A DNA stretch of 64,000 nt from Piscinibacter gummiphilus. GTDB taxonomy: Bacteria > Pseudomonadota > Gammaproteobacteria > Burkholderiales > Burkholderiaceae_C. Positions 1-8,707 of the stretch are shown here, piece after piece. The notes below the pieces were generated by a model. The model saw only the letters and a program-made list of their open reading frames with translations. It did not search any database and had not been told where the DNA came from. The position numbers were made by a program, and so were the translations under genes. Every line of letters begins with the position of its first letter. Position 1 is the stretch's first letter. The stretch is taken from positions 62,001 through 126,000 of the forward strand of contig NZ_CP015118.1 in assembly GCF_002116905.1 (NCBI RefSeq). The letters run 5' to 3'.

Positions 1-277
1 GCTGACCGGCCGCATCGGCAGCACGCGGCCGAACCTCGCGATGGGCTGGGAGCTCGACGCGGTGACCATCGTGATCCTCGGCGGCGTGGCCATCGAGGGC
101 GGGCGGGGCAGCATCGTGGGCACCGTGCTCGCGGCGGTGCTGCTCGGCAGCTTCACCTTCGCGCTGGGCATGCTCAACGTGTCGGGCATCGTCATGTCGA
201 TGATCGTGGGGGCGTTGCTGATCGGCGCCATGGTGCTGCCGCGCGGCGTGCGCCACCTGCGCACGAGGTTCGCATGA
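1..277 (+). CDS. Sugar ABC transporter permease, C-terminal part (partial)
   Basis: Only the last 92 or so codons are in the window; the reading frame is open from base 2 and the start lies upstream. The protein shows alternating hydrophobic segments with the glycine-rich stretch VTIVILGGVAIEGGRGSIVGT, typical of the last cytoplasmic loop and final helices of ribose/rhamnose-type (RbsC/RhaP) permeases. The stop codon overlaps the start of the mutarotase gene (ATGA), so the two are translationally coupled. With RhaM and an FGGY kinase downstream, the likely substrate is L-rhamnose or a related deoxysugar. The family call is firm; the substrate is inferred from context. Confidence 0.85.
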   Translation, partial: LTGRIGSTRPNLAMGWELDAVTIVILGGVAIEGGRGSIVGTVLAAVLLGSFTFALGMLNVSGIVMSMIVGALLIGAMVLPRGVRHLRTRFA

Positions 278-600
278 GCACCACGACCGAGAAGATCGCG
301 TTCCGCATGTTCCTCAACCCGGGCGCGCAGGTCGAGTACCGGCGCCGCCACGCGGCCATCTGGCCCGAACTGGTGACGCTGCTGAAGGCGAGCGGCATCG
401 AGGACTACAGCATCTACCTCGACGAGGCCCACGGCACGCTGTTCGCCGTGTTGCGCCGCGTGCCGGGCCACACGATGGACGACCTGCCGAAGCACCCCGT
501 GATGCAGCGCTGGTGGCAGCACATGGCCGACCTGATGCGCACGAACCCCGACGGCTCACCGGTGGTCGAACGGCTGCCGCTGATGTTCCACCTCGCATGA
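274..600 (+). CDS. rhaM: L-rhamnose mutarotase RhaM
   Basis: This 108-residue protein matches the usual length of RhaM, a cytosolic enzyme that interconverts the alpha and beta anomers of L-rhamnose so that the isomerase and kinase receive the correct form. Family hallmarks visible are the YRRRHAAIWPEL segment (about residues 23-34), which carries the conserved Tyr and His, and the HPVMQRWWQHMADLM segment near residues 74-88. It overlaps the upstream permease by four bases and the downstream kinase by four bases (ATGA at 597-600), giving a fully coupled three-gene run. Related fucose mutarotases (FucU) differ in sequence, so RhaM is preferred. Confidence 0.9.
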   Translation: MSTTTEKIAFRMFLNPGAQVEYRRRHAAIWPELVTLLKASGIEDYSIYLDEAHGTLFAVLRRVPGHTMDDLPKHPVMQRWWQHMADLMRTNPDGSPVVERLPLMFHLA

Positions 601-2003
601 CACTCGACCACACGCTGGTCGTCGACATCGGCAAGAGCAACGCGCGGGTGCTGGTGCTCGATGCGGACGGCGTGGTCGCCGGGCAATCGACGCGCGCGAA
701 CGCCTCGGCCCCGGGACCGGGGTACTCCGCGCTCGGGGTCGGGATGTTGCAGTCGTGGCTGCTGGAGGCCGTGCCGCGGCTGCCGTCGCGCGAACGGGTG
801 GGGCGGCTGATCGTCAGCACGCATGGGGCGGCGTTCTGCGCGGTCGACGACCGGGGCCTCGTGCTGCCCCCGATCGACTACGAGTGGGACGGCTATGGCG
901 ATCACCGTGCGACGTTCGAGGCCGGACTCGATCCGTTCGACCACACCGGCTCGCCGAACCTGCCGATGGGGCTCAACGCGGGTCTGCAGCTCCACTGGGT
1001 GAAGTCGGCCCGGCCCGACGACTGGGCGCGCATCCGCCACTGGCTGCCGTACCCGCAGTACTGGGCGTGGTGGCTCTCCGGCGTGGCGGCCAGCGAGGTG
1101 TCGTCGCTCGGGTGCCACACGCAGCTGTGGTCGCCGACGGAGGCCCGGTTCTCGCGATGGGCCGAACGGAGCGGCATCGCCGAACGGTTCGCGCCGGTGC
1201 GTCCCGCGTGGGACGTGCTGGGCCCGGTGACCCCCGCGATGGCCGACCGCCTCGGCCTGCCGGCGGTGTGCGAGGTGGTGTGCGGTGTGCACGACAGCAA
1301 CGCCTGCCTCGCGCGGTACCTCGACACCCCGGGGGCGACGCTGCTCACCACCGGCACCTGGACCATCGCGATGGCCACCGGCGGGGGGCCGGTCGGCCTG
1401 GCCCCGGCGCGCGACGAACTCGTCAACGTTGCGGTCGACGGCCGCGCCGTGCCCACCGCCCGGTTCATGGGCGGACGCGAGTTCGAAGTGCTGTGCGCGG
1501 GGGCGTCCCCGGATGCGGCGACCGTCGACGCGCTCGCGGAGGTGGTGCACGCCGGCTGGCAGGCGCTGCCGGCCTTCGCGGACGCGGGCGGGCCGTGGCG
1601 CGGCCGGCAGGGCGCCGTCACGAAACACGGCGCCACGATGAAGCTGGCGGACGTGCCGGCCGCGCTGCGCCCCGCGCTCGCCGCCTGGTACTGCGCCGTC
1701 GTCAGCCACGACCGGGTGAGTGCGCTCGGGGAGCGCGGGCCGGTGATCGTCGAAGGACCGCTCGCACGCAACGCCGCGTTCACCACCGCGCTGTCGGCGC
1801 TGCTGGGCGACGGCCGGCCGCTGCAACGGAGCACCGACGCACTCGAAGGCACGGCACGCGGTGCGGCCCGCCTCGCCCGCTGGGAAGACCGGCACACGCG
1901 GGCGCCGGCGCTCGACACCCCACCCGCGGCCGGCGCTGCGCTGTCAGGCGACCTGCAACGCCACGCGGACGACTGGTCGGCCCGTCAGGCCCGGTCGACC
2001 TGA
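597..2003 (+). CDS. FGGY-family sugar kinase (rhamnulokinase/fuculokinase-like)
   Basis: A 468-residue ATP-dependent kinase expected to phosphorylate a ketose, most likely L-rhamnulose given the adjacent rhaM. The N-terminal actin-fold phosphate motif is visible as VVDIGKSNARVLVLD (residues 7-21). A catalytic-type Asp lies in the GVHDSNACLARYL segment, followed by an adenosine-site glycine run near TTGTWTIAMATGGG. I chose the ATG at 597 because it overlaps the rhaM stop and puts the DIGKSN motif at the usual N-terminal position; longer starts would read through rhaM in another frame. Its last 19 bases overlap the 3' end of the convergent LysR gene. An L-fuculokinase role is the main alternative. 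Confidence 0.8.
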   Translation: MTLDHTLVVDIGKSNARVLVLDADGVVAGQSTRANASAPGPGYSALGVGMLQSWLLEAVPRLPSRERVGRLIVSTHGAAFCAVDDRGLVLPPIDYEWDGYGDHRATFEAGLDPFDHTGSPNLPMGLNAGLQLHWVKSARPDDWARIRHWLPYPQYWAWWLSGVAASEVSSLGCHTQLWSPTEARFSRWAERSGIAERFAPVRPAWDVLGPVTPAMADRLGLPAVCEVVCGVHDSNACLARYLDTPGATLLTTGTWTIAMATGGGPVGLAPARDELVNVAVDGRAVPTARFMGGREFEVLCAGASPDAATVDALAEVVHAGWQALPAFADAGGPWRGRQGAVTKHGATMKLADVPAALRPALAAWYCAVVSHDRVSALGERGPVIVEGPLARNAAFTTALSALLGDGRPLQRSTDALEGTARGAARLARWEDRHTRAPALDTPPAAGAALSGDLQRHADDWSARQARST

Positions 2004-2905
2004 GCGGCCATCGCCGACCGCATCACCTCCACGAACCGCCGCAGCCGCGCGGGGTAGAAGCGGGCGTACGGGTACACGAGGTACACCGGCAGCGGTGCGG
2101 CGCGCCAGTCCGGCACCAGCTGCACCAGCCGGCCCTGGGCGATGTCGTCGTGCACGAGCCACGACGACGCGATGCAGACCCCGGCCCCGGCCAGCGCCGC
2201 GTTGCGCAGCGCGTAGAGGCTGTCGGTGCCCAGGCGTGGCCGTAGGCCCACGCGGTGGGTCTCGCCGGTGACGGCGTGGGTCAGCGTCACCTCGGTGCGG
2301 TAGTAGCTCTGCAGCGCGAGCCACGGCAGCTCGCCCAGCTCGGACGCATGGGTGGGCATCGTGCAGCCCACCACCACCGAGGGCGCGGCCACCACGATGC
2401 GCGGCACCTCCGACAGCTTGATGGCCACCAGCGACGGATCGGGTTCACCCACGAGGATGCCGCAGTCGATGCCCTCGGCCACGAACTCGGGCCGGCGGTC
2501 GTGCAGCAGCCATTCGACGTTGACCCGCGGGTGGGCGCGGAGGTACGCGACGAGTGGCTCGACGAGCAGCTGCTGGCCCAGTGCATGGGGTGCGATCACC
2601 CGCAGGTTGCCCTCGGGTTCGTCGCCCGCGCCGCGCAGGTCGGCCTCGAAGGACTGCCAGTCCGCCAGCAGTTCCTTGGCCCGGGCGAAGCAGCGTTCAC
2701 CGTCCTCGGTCAGCTGCATGGTGTGGGTGGACCGGCGGATCAGCTTCAGCCCGAGCGACCGCTCGAGCGCCTGCAGCCGGCGGCTGACCGTGGGCTGGGT
2801 GGCACCCAGCTGGCTCGCCGCGGACGACAGGCTGCCGGCCTCGACGATGCGCACGAAGGTTTCCATCAGTGCGAGGCGGTCGGCGGAGGACGGGGGCAGG
2901 GACAT
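1985..2905 (-). CDS. LysR-family transcriptional regulator
   Basis: A 306-residue LysR regulator. The winged helix-turn-helix occupies about residues 10-70 (METFVRIVEAGSLSSAASQLGATQPTVSRRLQALE), followed by the periplasmic-binding-protein-like effector domain of the CrgA-type subgroup. The start at 2905 follows family length; upstream in-frame codons run into the promoter region. It is divergent from the MFS gene beginning at 3016, with 110 bp between them, which is the classical layout for a LysR gene controlling its neighbour. The effector is unknown. Confidence 0.88.
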   Translation of the reverse strand: MSLPPSSADRLALMETFVRIVEAGSLSSAASQLGATQPTVSRRLQALERSLGLKLIRRSTHTMQLTEDGERCFARAKELLADWQSFEADLRGAGDEPEGNLRVIAPHALGQQLLVEPLVAYLRAHPRVNVEWLLHDRRPEFVAEGIDCGILVGEPDPSLVAIKLSEVPRIVVAAPSVVVGCTMPTHASELGELPWLALQSYYRTEVTLTHAVTGETHRVGLRPRLGTDSLYALRNAALAGAGVCIASSWLVHDDIAQGRLVQLVPDWRAAPLPVYLVYPYARFYPARLRRFVEVMRSAMAAQVDRA

Positions 2906-3015
2906 GCCTACTTTATACGCCGAACGCATGGGCGTTGTTCGCGCCGGGCCACTACCACGAGGGGCGCACCCCGAGCACACTGGCGTCCATCCTGAAAAAC
3001 CAAGGGTTTTCCGCC

Positions 3016-4263
3016 ATGACCATCATTCAACCCGCGCATGCCGCCGCCCACGGCGGCAGCGCCACCACCGCCCCGGCCCCCGCGCTGCCGCTGCCCCTGG
3101 TGCTGCTGCTCGCCTCGGGCGCCGGCCTGGCCGTCGCATCGCTCTACTACAGCCAGCCGATGCTGGGTGTGCTCGGCGGTGACATCGGCGCCTCGCCGCG
3201 CGCCGTCGGTTTCATCCCCACGCTGACCCAGCTCGGCTACGCGCTGGGCATCCTGTTCCTCGCCCCGCTCGGCGACCGCTACGACCGCCGTCGCATCATC
3301 GTCGTGAAGGCCGCGGCGCTGGTGGCCGCGCTGCTGGTGGCCGCCATGGCCCCCGGCGTCGGCGTGCTGCTGGCCGCGAGCCTCGCGATCGGCCTGACCG
3401 CCACGATGGCCCAGGACATCGTGCCCGCCGCCGCGACGCTCGCCCCCGAGGCGAGCCGCGGCAAGGTCGTCGGCACGGTGATGACCGGGCTGCTGCTGGG
3501 CATCCTGCTGTCGCGGGTGGTCAGCGGCGCGGTGGCCGAGGCCTGGGGCTGGCGCACGATGTTTTTCCTCGCCGCCGGCAGCATCGCGCTGATCGGTGTG
3601 GCGGCCTCGCGCGGGTTGCCGCGGTTCAAGCCCACCACGCAGCTCGGCTATGGCGCGCTGATGGGTTCGCTCGCCGCGCTGTGGCGCGCGCACCCGGCGC
3701 TGCGCCGTGCCGCGTGGGCCCAGGGCCTGCTGGCCGTCGGCTTCAGCGCGTTCTGGTCGACCCTCGCGGTGATGCTCCACGGCGAGCCCTTCCACCTGGG
3801 GGCCGCCGCGGCCGGAGCCTTCGGCCTGGCCGGCGCCGCCGGGGCGCTCGCCGCGCCGCTGGCCGGCCGGCTGTCCGACCGCCGCGGGCCGGAGCTGGTG
3901 ACGCGGCTGGGCGCGGGGCTCGTGGTGGTGTCGTTCGCGGCCATGTCGCTCGCGCCTCTGCTGCCGGCCTCGGGCCAGCTCGTGCTGCTCGTCGTCACCG
4001 CGATCGGCTTCGACCTCGGCGTCCAGGCCACGCTGGTGGCCCACCAGACGATCATCTTCAGCATCGACCCCGGGGCCCGCAGCCGCCTCAATGCGGTGTT
4101 GTTCACCGGCATGTTCATCGGCATGGCGGCGGGCTCGGCGCTCGGCGCGCTGCTGCTCGCGCAGTGGGGCTGGATGGGCGTGACGCTGCTGGCCACGGTG
4201 TCGGCGGCGGCGGGGCTCGCCGTGCGCCTGTCGAAGGGATCGTCGCGCGCGGCGCGCCGCTGA
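3016..4263 (+). CDS. Major facilitator superfamily transporter
   Basis: A 415-residue inner-membrane protein with about 12 hydrophobic segments in two halves. The MFS signature between helices 2 and 3 is clear (APLGDRYDRRRIIV), and the second-half counterpart is AGRLSDRRGPELV. It resembles the sugar-efflux/YnfM group of drug and metabolite exporters; the substrate cannot be read from the sequence. The start at 3016 was chosen because it precedes the first helix by a normal cytosolic tail. It is probably controlled by the divergent LysR gene ending at 2905. Confidence 0.85.
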   Translation: MTIIQPAHAAAHGGSATTAPAPALPLPLVLLLASGAGLAVASLYYSQPMLGVLGGDIGASPRAVGFIPTLTQLGYALGILFLAPLGDRYDRRRIIVVKAAALVAALLVAAMAPGVGVLLAASLAIGLTATMAQDIVPAAATLAPEASRGKVVGTVMTGLLLGILLSRVVSGAVAEAWGWRTMFFLAAGSIALIGVAASRGLPRFKPTTQLGYGALMGSLAALWRAHPALRRAAWAQGLLAVGFSAFWSTLAVMLHGEPFHLGAAAAGAFGLAGAAGALAAPLAGRLSDRRGPELVTRLGAGLVVVSFAAMSLAPLLPASGQLVLLVVTAIGFDLGVQATLVAHQTIIFSIDPGARSRLNAVLFTGMFIGMAAGSALGALLLAQWGWMGVTLLATVSAAAGLAVRLSKGSSRAARR

Positions 4264-4371
4264 CCCGGCGGGCCGTGTCCCCGGGAGGGGGACGACCCCT
4301 CACCAAAGGACGATTGCCGCGCCCCGGGGCCGAACCTAGGATTTCCCCCGTCGTTCTCTTGAGAAGCGGGC

Positions 4372-5082
4372 ATGAAGACTTGGAGGCAATGGGCCGTCGC
4401 CGGGATGGTGTGCACGTCGGTCTGCGCTTCGGCGCAGGACCACGCGGTGCCCGCCTTCAAGACCCTCGACTCGATGGAGGCGCGGGTGCAGGGCTGTGTC
4501 ACGTGCCACGGCCAGAGCGGGCAGGGCACCACGAACGGCTACTTCCCCCGCATTGCCGGCAAACCCGCGGGCTACCTCTTCAACCAGCTGGTGGCCTTCC
4601 GCGACGGCACCCGGCGCTACGCGCCGATGAACTACCTCGTCGCGTACCTGCCCGATCCGTACCTGAAGGAGATGGCGGAACACTTCGCCAAGCAGAACCC
4701 GCCGTTCGCCGTGCAGGAGTCCCCGGCGATCGACCCCACCATCCTGGCCCGCGGCCAGCAGTTGGCCTCCACCGGTGACCCGAAGAAGGGCGTGCCTGCC
4801 TGCATCAGTTGCCACGGCGCGTCTCTGACCGGCATGACCCCGGGCATCCCGGGCCTCGTCGGCCTGCGCGCCGCCTACGTCGCCGCACAGCTCACGCGCT
4901 GGCGCGTGGGCGAACGCCACGCGATGGAGCCCGACTGCATGAAGCGGGTGGCCACCAAGCTCGACGACACCGACATCGCCGCCGTGTCCGCCTGGCTCGC
5001 GCGCCAGCCGGCGCCGAAGGACCCGGCGCCCGAGTCCGCGAACCTCGTGCGCATGCCGTTCGCCTGCGGGAGCCAGCGCTGA
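4372..5082 (+). CDS. Diheme cytochrome c (c4-like)
   Basis: A 236-residue periplasmic electron carrier. A Sec signal peptide (residues 1 to about 21, ending CASAQ) is followed by two cytochrome c domains with CXXCH motifs CVTCH (C42-H46) and CISCH (C144-H148). Methionines such as those in the PMNYLV and SLTGMTPG segments are candidate sixth ligands. The two-domain layout and length match cytochrome c4. It is the first gene of the oxidase operon and its stop overlaps the next start (TGATG at 5080-5084). It probably delivers electrons to the ba3-type oxidase encoded downstream. Confidence 0.88.
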   Translation: MKTWRQWAVAGMVCTSVCASAQDHAVPAFKTLDSMEARVQGCVTCHGQSGQGTTNGYFPRIAGKPAGYLFNQLVAFRDGTRRYAPMNYLVAYLPDPYLKEMAEHFAKQNPPFAVQESPAIDPTILARGQQLASTGDPKKGVPACISCHGASLTGMTPGIPGLVGLRAAYVAAQLTRWRVGERHAMEPDCMKRVATKLDDTDIAAVSAWLARQPAPKDPAPESANLVRMPFACGSQR

Positions 5083-6368
5083 TGGGCAAGGTCACCCGCA
5101 TCGTCCTCGGACTCGGCGTGGTCGCGGTGGTGGCCGCCGGCGTCTTCTACCTGTCCCTGCCGGGCCTGCTGCCCGCGTCGCCGGACGCGAAGGCGCCCGA
5201 CGCCACCACGCAGGTCATCACCACCGGCGAGTACCTCGCGCGCGCGGGCGACTGCGTGGCCTGCCACACGCACCCGGGCGGCAAGGAGTTCGCCGGCGGT
5301 CGGGCCATGCCCACGCCGTTCGGCGCCCTGTACGTCCCGAACATCACGCCCGACGAGGAGACCGGCATCGGCGCGTGGACCGCCGACGAGTTCTACCGGA
5401 TGATGCACACGGGCGTCTCGCGCGACGGCACGCTGCTGTACCCCGCGATGCCCTTCGCGTCGTACACGAAGGTCACCCGCGCCGACTCCGACGCCATCTA
5501 CGCGTACCTCATGTCGGTGCCGCCGGTGAAGCAGAAGAACCGGCCGCACGAGCTGCGTTTCCCCTTCAACAAGCGCGAACTGCTCGTCGGCTGGCGCACG
5601 CTCTACTTCACGCAGGGCGAGTTCAAGCCCGACCCCGCGCAGACGGAACAGTGGAACCGCGGCGCCTACCTCGTGCAGGGCCTGGGCCACTGCGCGATGT
5701 GCCACACCGCGGTGAACGCGCTCGGCGGGTCCAGCGAGGCGGCGGCCTTCGAGGGCGGGATGATCCCGAACCAGAACTGGTACGCGCCGTCGCTCACGTC
5801 GAACCGCGAGGCGGGCCTCGGCAACTGGAGCCTGCAGGACATCAAGGACCTGCTGCAGACCGGCGTGTCCCACCGCAGCACCGTCTACGGCCCGATGGCC
5901 GAGGTCACCTACAACAGCCTGCAGTACATGAGCGACGCCGACGTCGAGGCGATGGCCGTGTACCTGAAGGCGCTGCCGCAGCGCGATTCGGAAGCGCCGC
6001 CCACGAGCCAGGCGCGGCTCGTGTCGCCCAACGTCATGGAACTCGGCCGCCGCACCTACGAGAAGCAGTGCGCCGTGTGCCATGGCGAGGAAGGCAAGGG
6101 CTTCCCGCCGTCGCTGCCGCCGCTGGCGGGCAACCAGTCGATCACGATGGCCTCGCCCGTCAACTCGATCCGCATGGTGCTCAACGGCGGCTACCCCCCG
6201 GGCACGAAGAAGAACCCGCGCCCCCATGGCATGCCGCCGTTCAGCCACATCCTGAACGACGACGAGGCCGCGGCCGTGGTGACGTACATCCGCGTGGCCT
6301 GGGAGAACAGCGGCACGCCCGTCGAGCCCCGCCAGGTCAACGAACTGCGCAAGCTGCTTCCGGAGTGA
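5082..6368 (+). CDS. Triheme cytochrome c, alcohol-dehydrogenase-subunit type
   Basis: A 428-residue protein with an uncleaved-looking N-terminal membrane segment (about residues 7-27) and three cytochrome c domains with heme motifs CVACH (C58), CAMCH (C204) and CAVCH (C330). This architecture is that of the cytochrome subunit of membrane-bound alcohol, aldehyde or gluconate dehydrogenases. No dehydrogenase subunit is encoded here, and the gene sits inside a terminal-oxidase operon, so it may bring electrons from a dehydrogenase encoded elsewhere. The start at 5082 overlaps the upstream stop and gives a normal membrane anchor. Confidence 0.87.
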   Translation: MGKVTRIVLGLGVVAVVAAGVFYLSLPGLLPASPDAKAPDATTQVITTGEYLARAGDCVACHTHPGGKEFAGGRAMPTPFGALYVPNITPDEETGIGAWTADEFYRMMHTGVSRDGTLLYPAMPFASYTKVTRADSDAIYAYLMSVPPVKQKNRPHELRFPFNKRELLVGWRTLYFTQGEFKPDPAQTEQWNRGAYLVQGLGHCAMCHTAVNALGGSSEAAAFEGGMIPNQNWYAPSLTSNREAGLGNWSLQDIKDLLQTGVSHRSTVYGPMAEVTYNSLQYMSDADVEAMAVYLKALPQRDSEAPPTSQARLVSPNVMELGRRTYEKQCAVCHGEEGKGFPPSLPPLAGNQSITMASPVNSIRMVLNGGYPPGTKKNPRPHGMPPFSHILNDDEAAAVVTYIRVAWENSGTPVEPRQVNELRKLLPE

Positions 6369-6373
6369 ACGAG

Positions 6374-6538
6374 ATGAGCGATGAGACATCCCCGGCCGAC
6401 GACCGCGAGGTCGACGAGATCGTGGCCCGCGGTCCGGCCGGCACCTTCGCCGTGGCCGGGGTGGCCACGGCCATCGTGGTCGCGATCTACCTGGTGTTCT
6501 ACTTCGCGGCCTACCTGCCGCGGGGGGCGATGCAGTGA
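6374..6538 (+). CDS. Small single-helix oxidase subunit (subunit IIa-like)
   Basis: A 54-residue protein with an acidic N-terminus (MSDETSPADDREVDE) and one transmembrane helix (about residues 24-47). It begins 5 bases after the triheme cytochrome gene and ends inside the GTGA overlap with oxidase subunit II. Its size, single helix and position fit the small subunit IIa of ba3-type oxidases, which supplies the helix missing from a one-helix subunit II. Assignment is from size, topology and context, because so short a protein carries no family motif. Confidence 0.7.
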   Translation: MSDETSPADDREVDEIVARGPAGTFAVAGVATAIVVAIYLVFYFAAYLPRGAMQ

Positions 6539-7098
6539 CGGCCGCGGTGCCTCACGCGGCCGAGCAGGTCGCCGTCGCCGCCGAGAAGCGCTGGGCGTGG
6601 GTGGTCGCGGCCATCATCGCGCTGCTGCTGGTCATGATGGTGGTGACCGGCCTGCACTGGGCCGCCATGCCGCCGTCGCGTGTCGAGACCGTGGACGTCA
6701 AGACGCTGCACGTGAAGGGCGAGTTCGTCGAGTCCAACCTCGGCACCACGCTCGGGTCCGACGGCAAGGTGATGGTGCGGCTCGTCGCGCAGCAGTACTC
6801 GTTCATGCCGCCGTGCATCGTCGTGCCGGCCGAGATGTCCGTGACCTTCCGCGCCACGGCCACCGACACCATCCACGGGTTCATCGTGGGCACCACGAAC
6901 GCGAACACGATGCTGATCCCCGGCTTCGTCGCCACCTTCACCACGAGCTTCAAGAAGCCCGGCGAACACCTGATGCCGTGCCACGAGTACTGCGGTACCG
7001 GCCACGAGGCGATGTGGGCCCGGGTGCAGGTGCTGCCGCCCGAGGAGTTCCTGGCGAAGGCCCGTTCGGGAGAAAGGCTGCGCTGTGTTCAACGCTAG
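6535..7098 (+). CDS. Cytochrome c oxidase subunit II, CuA type (ba3 family)
   Basis: A 187-residue subunit II with one transmembrane helix (about residues 20-42) and a periplasmic cupredoxin domain. The full CuA ligand set is visible: H114, C149, E151, C153, H157 and M160 in the MPCHEYCGTGHEAM segment. It therefore accepts electrons from cytochrome c rather than quinol. The start is GTG at 6535, which overlaps the preceding stop (GTGA); no better-placed ATG exists. The short length and single helix mark the B-type (ba3) branch rather than the mitochondrial-like A-type. Confidence 0.92.
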   Translation: MTAAVPHAAEQVAVAAEKRWAWVVAAIIALLLVMMVVTGLHWAAMPPSRVETVDVKTLHVKGEFVESNLGTTLGSDGKVMVRLVAQQYSFMPPCIVVPAEMSVTFRATATDTIHGFIVGTTNANTMLIPGFVATFTTSFKKPGEHLMPCHEYCGTGHEAMWARVQVLPPEEFLAKARSGERLRCVQR

Positions 7099-8707
7099 GA
7101 AGCTCGTGCTGGCCCACTTCTGGGTGGCGTTCGCCGCCTTCCTGGGCGCCATCGTGCTCGGCGAATGGCAGATGTTCGTGCGCAGCCCGCTCGCGGCCTG
7201 GGTGAACAACCCCGAGCACTACTACCGCTCGGTCACCGCCCACGGCACCGTGATGGCGTACGTGCTGCCCACGCTGGTCGCCATGGGCTTCGGCTACGCG
7301 CTGAGCGAACTCGCGCTGAAGCGCCCGCTGATCGGCCTGAAGTGGGCCTGGGCGGGTTTCTGGCTCGTCATCGCCGGCACCGCGGTGGCCGCGGTCACGA
7401 TGGCGCTCGGCAAGGCCTCGGTGCTCTACACCTTCTACCCGCCGATGGTGGGCAGCCCGTTCTACTACATCGGCGTCGTGCTGGTGGTGGTGGGCTCGTG
7501 GATCTGGGTGGCGCTGATGTCCGTCAACCTGCACGCGTGGAAGAAGGAGAACCCGGGCAAGACGGTGCCGCTCGCGATGTACGGCAACGTGGCCGGCGCG
7601 TACCTGTGGGCCTGGACCTCGGTGGGCGCGGCGCTCGAGATCCTGCTGCTGATCCTGCCTGCGTCCCTCGGCCTCGTGGACACCATCAACGCGGGCCTCG
7701 CGCGCGTGTTCTTCTCGTGGACCCTGCACGCCATCGTGTACTTCTGGCTGATGCCGGCGTACATCATGTTCTACGCGGTGGTGCCGCGGGCCATCGGCGG
7801 GCGGCTCTACAGCGACACGATGGGCCGGGTGGCCTTCGTGCTGTTCCTCGTGTTCTCGATGCCCATCGGCATCCACCACCTGTTCGCGGACCCGCAGGTG
7901 GGCGCCGGCTTCAAGTTCGTGCACGCGGCGATGACGGCGATGGTGTCGGTGCCCACGCTGCTGACGGTGTTCACCATCGTGGCGTCCGTCGAGATCGCCG
8001 CGCGGCTGCGCGGCGGCAAGGGCCTGTTCGGCTGGGTGAAGGCGCTGCCGTGGGACAACCCGATGATGCTCGCGGTGACCTTCTCGTTCATCATGCTCGG
8101 CTTCGGCGGCGCTGGCGGCATCATCAACATGAGCTACCAGCTCAACGAGACGGTGCACAACACGCAGTGGGTCACCGGCCACTTCCACCTGATCTTCGCC
8201 GGCGCCATCGTCATCATGTACTTCATGGCGGCGTACGAACTGTGGCCCCAGCTCACCGGCTGCGGCCCGCTGCCGCAGAAGCTCATCAAGCTGCAGCTGT
8301 GGCTGTGGTTCGTCGGCATGATGGTGCTGTCGATGCCGTGGCACTGGGTGGGTCTGCTCGGCATGCCGCGGCGCATGGCCTACTACGACTACAGCCACCC
8401 GGCCCTCGCGCCACAGGCGTGGACGGTGATCGCATCGACCATCGGCGGTTTCATCCTCGTGGTGTCCGCGTTCATCCTGGTCTACGTGCTCGCGTCCGCG
8501 CACCGCCGGCCCAAGGTCACGCCGCAGGCCTTCACGTTCAGCGCGCCGGCCCATCCCGTGCACCACACGCCGCCGCTGCTGAACGGCTTCGCGCTGTGGG
8601 TGGCCATGATGATCGGCCTGACGCTCGTGAACTACGGCTTCCCCATCTACCAGCTGGCATCGCTCGAGCACGCCTCGGTGCCGGTGATTCCCATCGGGAG
8701 CCGGTGA
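7085..8707 (+). CDS. ba3-type cytochrome c oxidase subunit I
   Basis: A 540-residue polytopic heme-copper oxidase catalytic subunit that reduces oxygen to water and conserves energy as a proton gradient. Low-spin heme ligands are in the TAHGTVMAY and GHFHL segments. The CuB site includes the LHAIVYFW segment, with the His and Tyr spaced for the cross-link, and the paired histidines of GIHHLFADP. The A-type glutamate motif is absent, as expected for B-type oxidases. The start is GTG at 7085, overlapping the subunit II gene by 14 bases. The stop overlaps the next cytochrome gene (TGATG). Confidence 0.93.
   Translation: MFNARKLVLAHFWVAFAAFLGAIVLGEWQMFVRSPLAAWVNNPEHYYRSVTAHGTVMAYVLPTLVAMGFGYALSELALKRPLIGLKWAWAGFWLVIAGTAVAAVTMALGKASVLYTFYPPMVGSPFYYIGVVLVVVGSWIWVALMSVNLHAWKKENPGKTVPLAMYGNVAGAYLWAWTSVGAALEILLLILPASLGLVDTINAGLARVFFSWTLHAIVYFWLMPAYIMFYAVVPRAIGGRLYSDTMGRVAFVLFLVFSMPIGIHHLFADPQVGAGFKFVHAAMTAMVSVPTLLTVFTIVASVEIAARLRGGKGLFGWVKALPWDNPMMLAVTFSFIMLGFGGAGGIINMSYQLNETVHNTQWVTGHFHLIFAGAIVIMYFMAAYELWPQLTGCGPLPQKLIKLQLWLWFVGMMVLSMPWHWVGLLGMPRRMAYYDYSHPALAPQAWTVIASTIGGFILVVSAFILVYVLASAHRRPKVTPQAFTFSAPAHPVHHTPPLLNGFALWVAMMIGLTLVNYGFPIYQLASLEHASVPVIPIGSR

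Noticed and set aside
414..1895. Long antisense reading frame opposite the sugar kinase
   Set aside because: It is a by-product of high GC content: Arg/Pro/Ala/His-rich, without family features, and antisense to a well-supported gene. Similar frames throughout the window were dismissed for the same reason.
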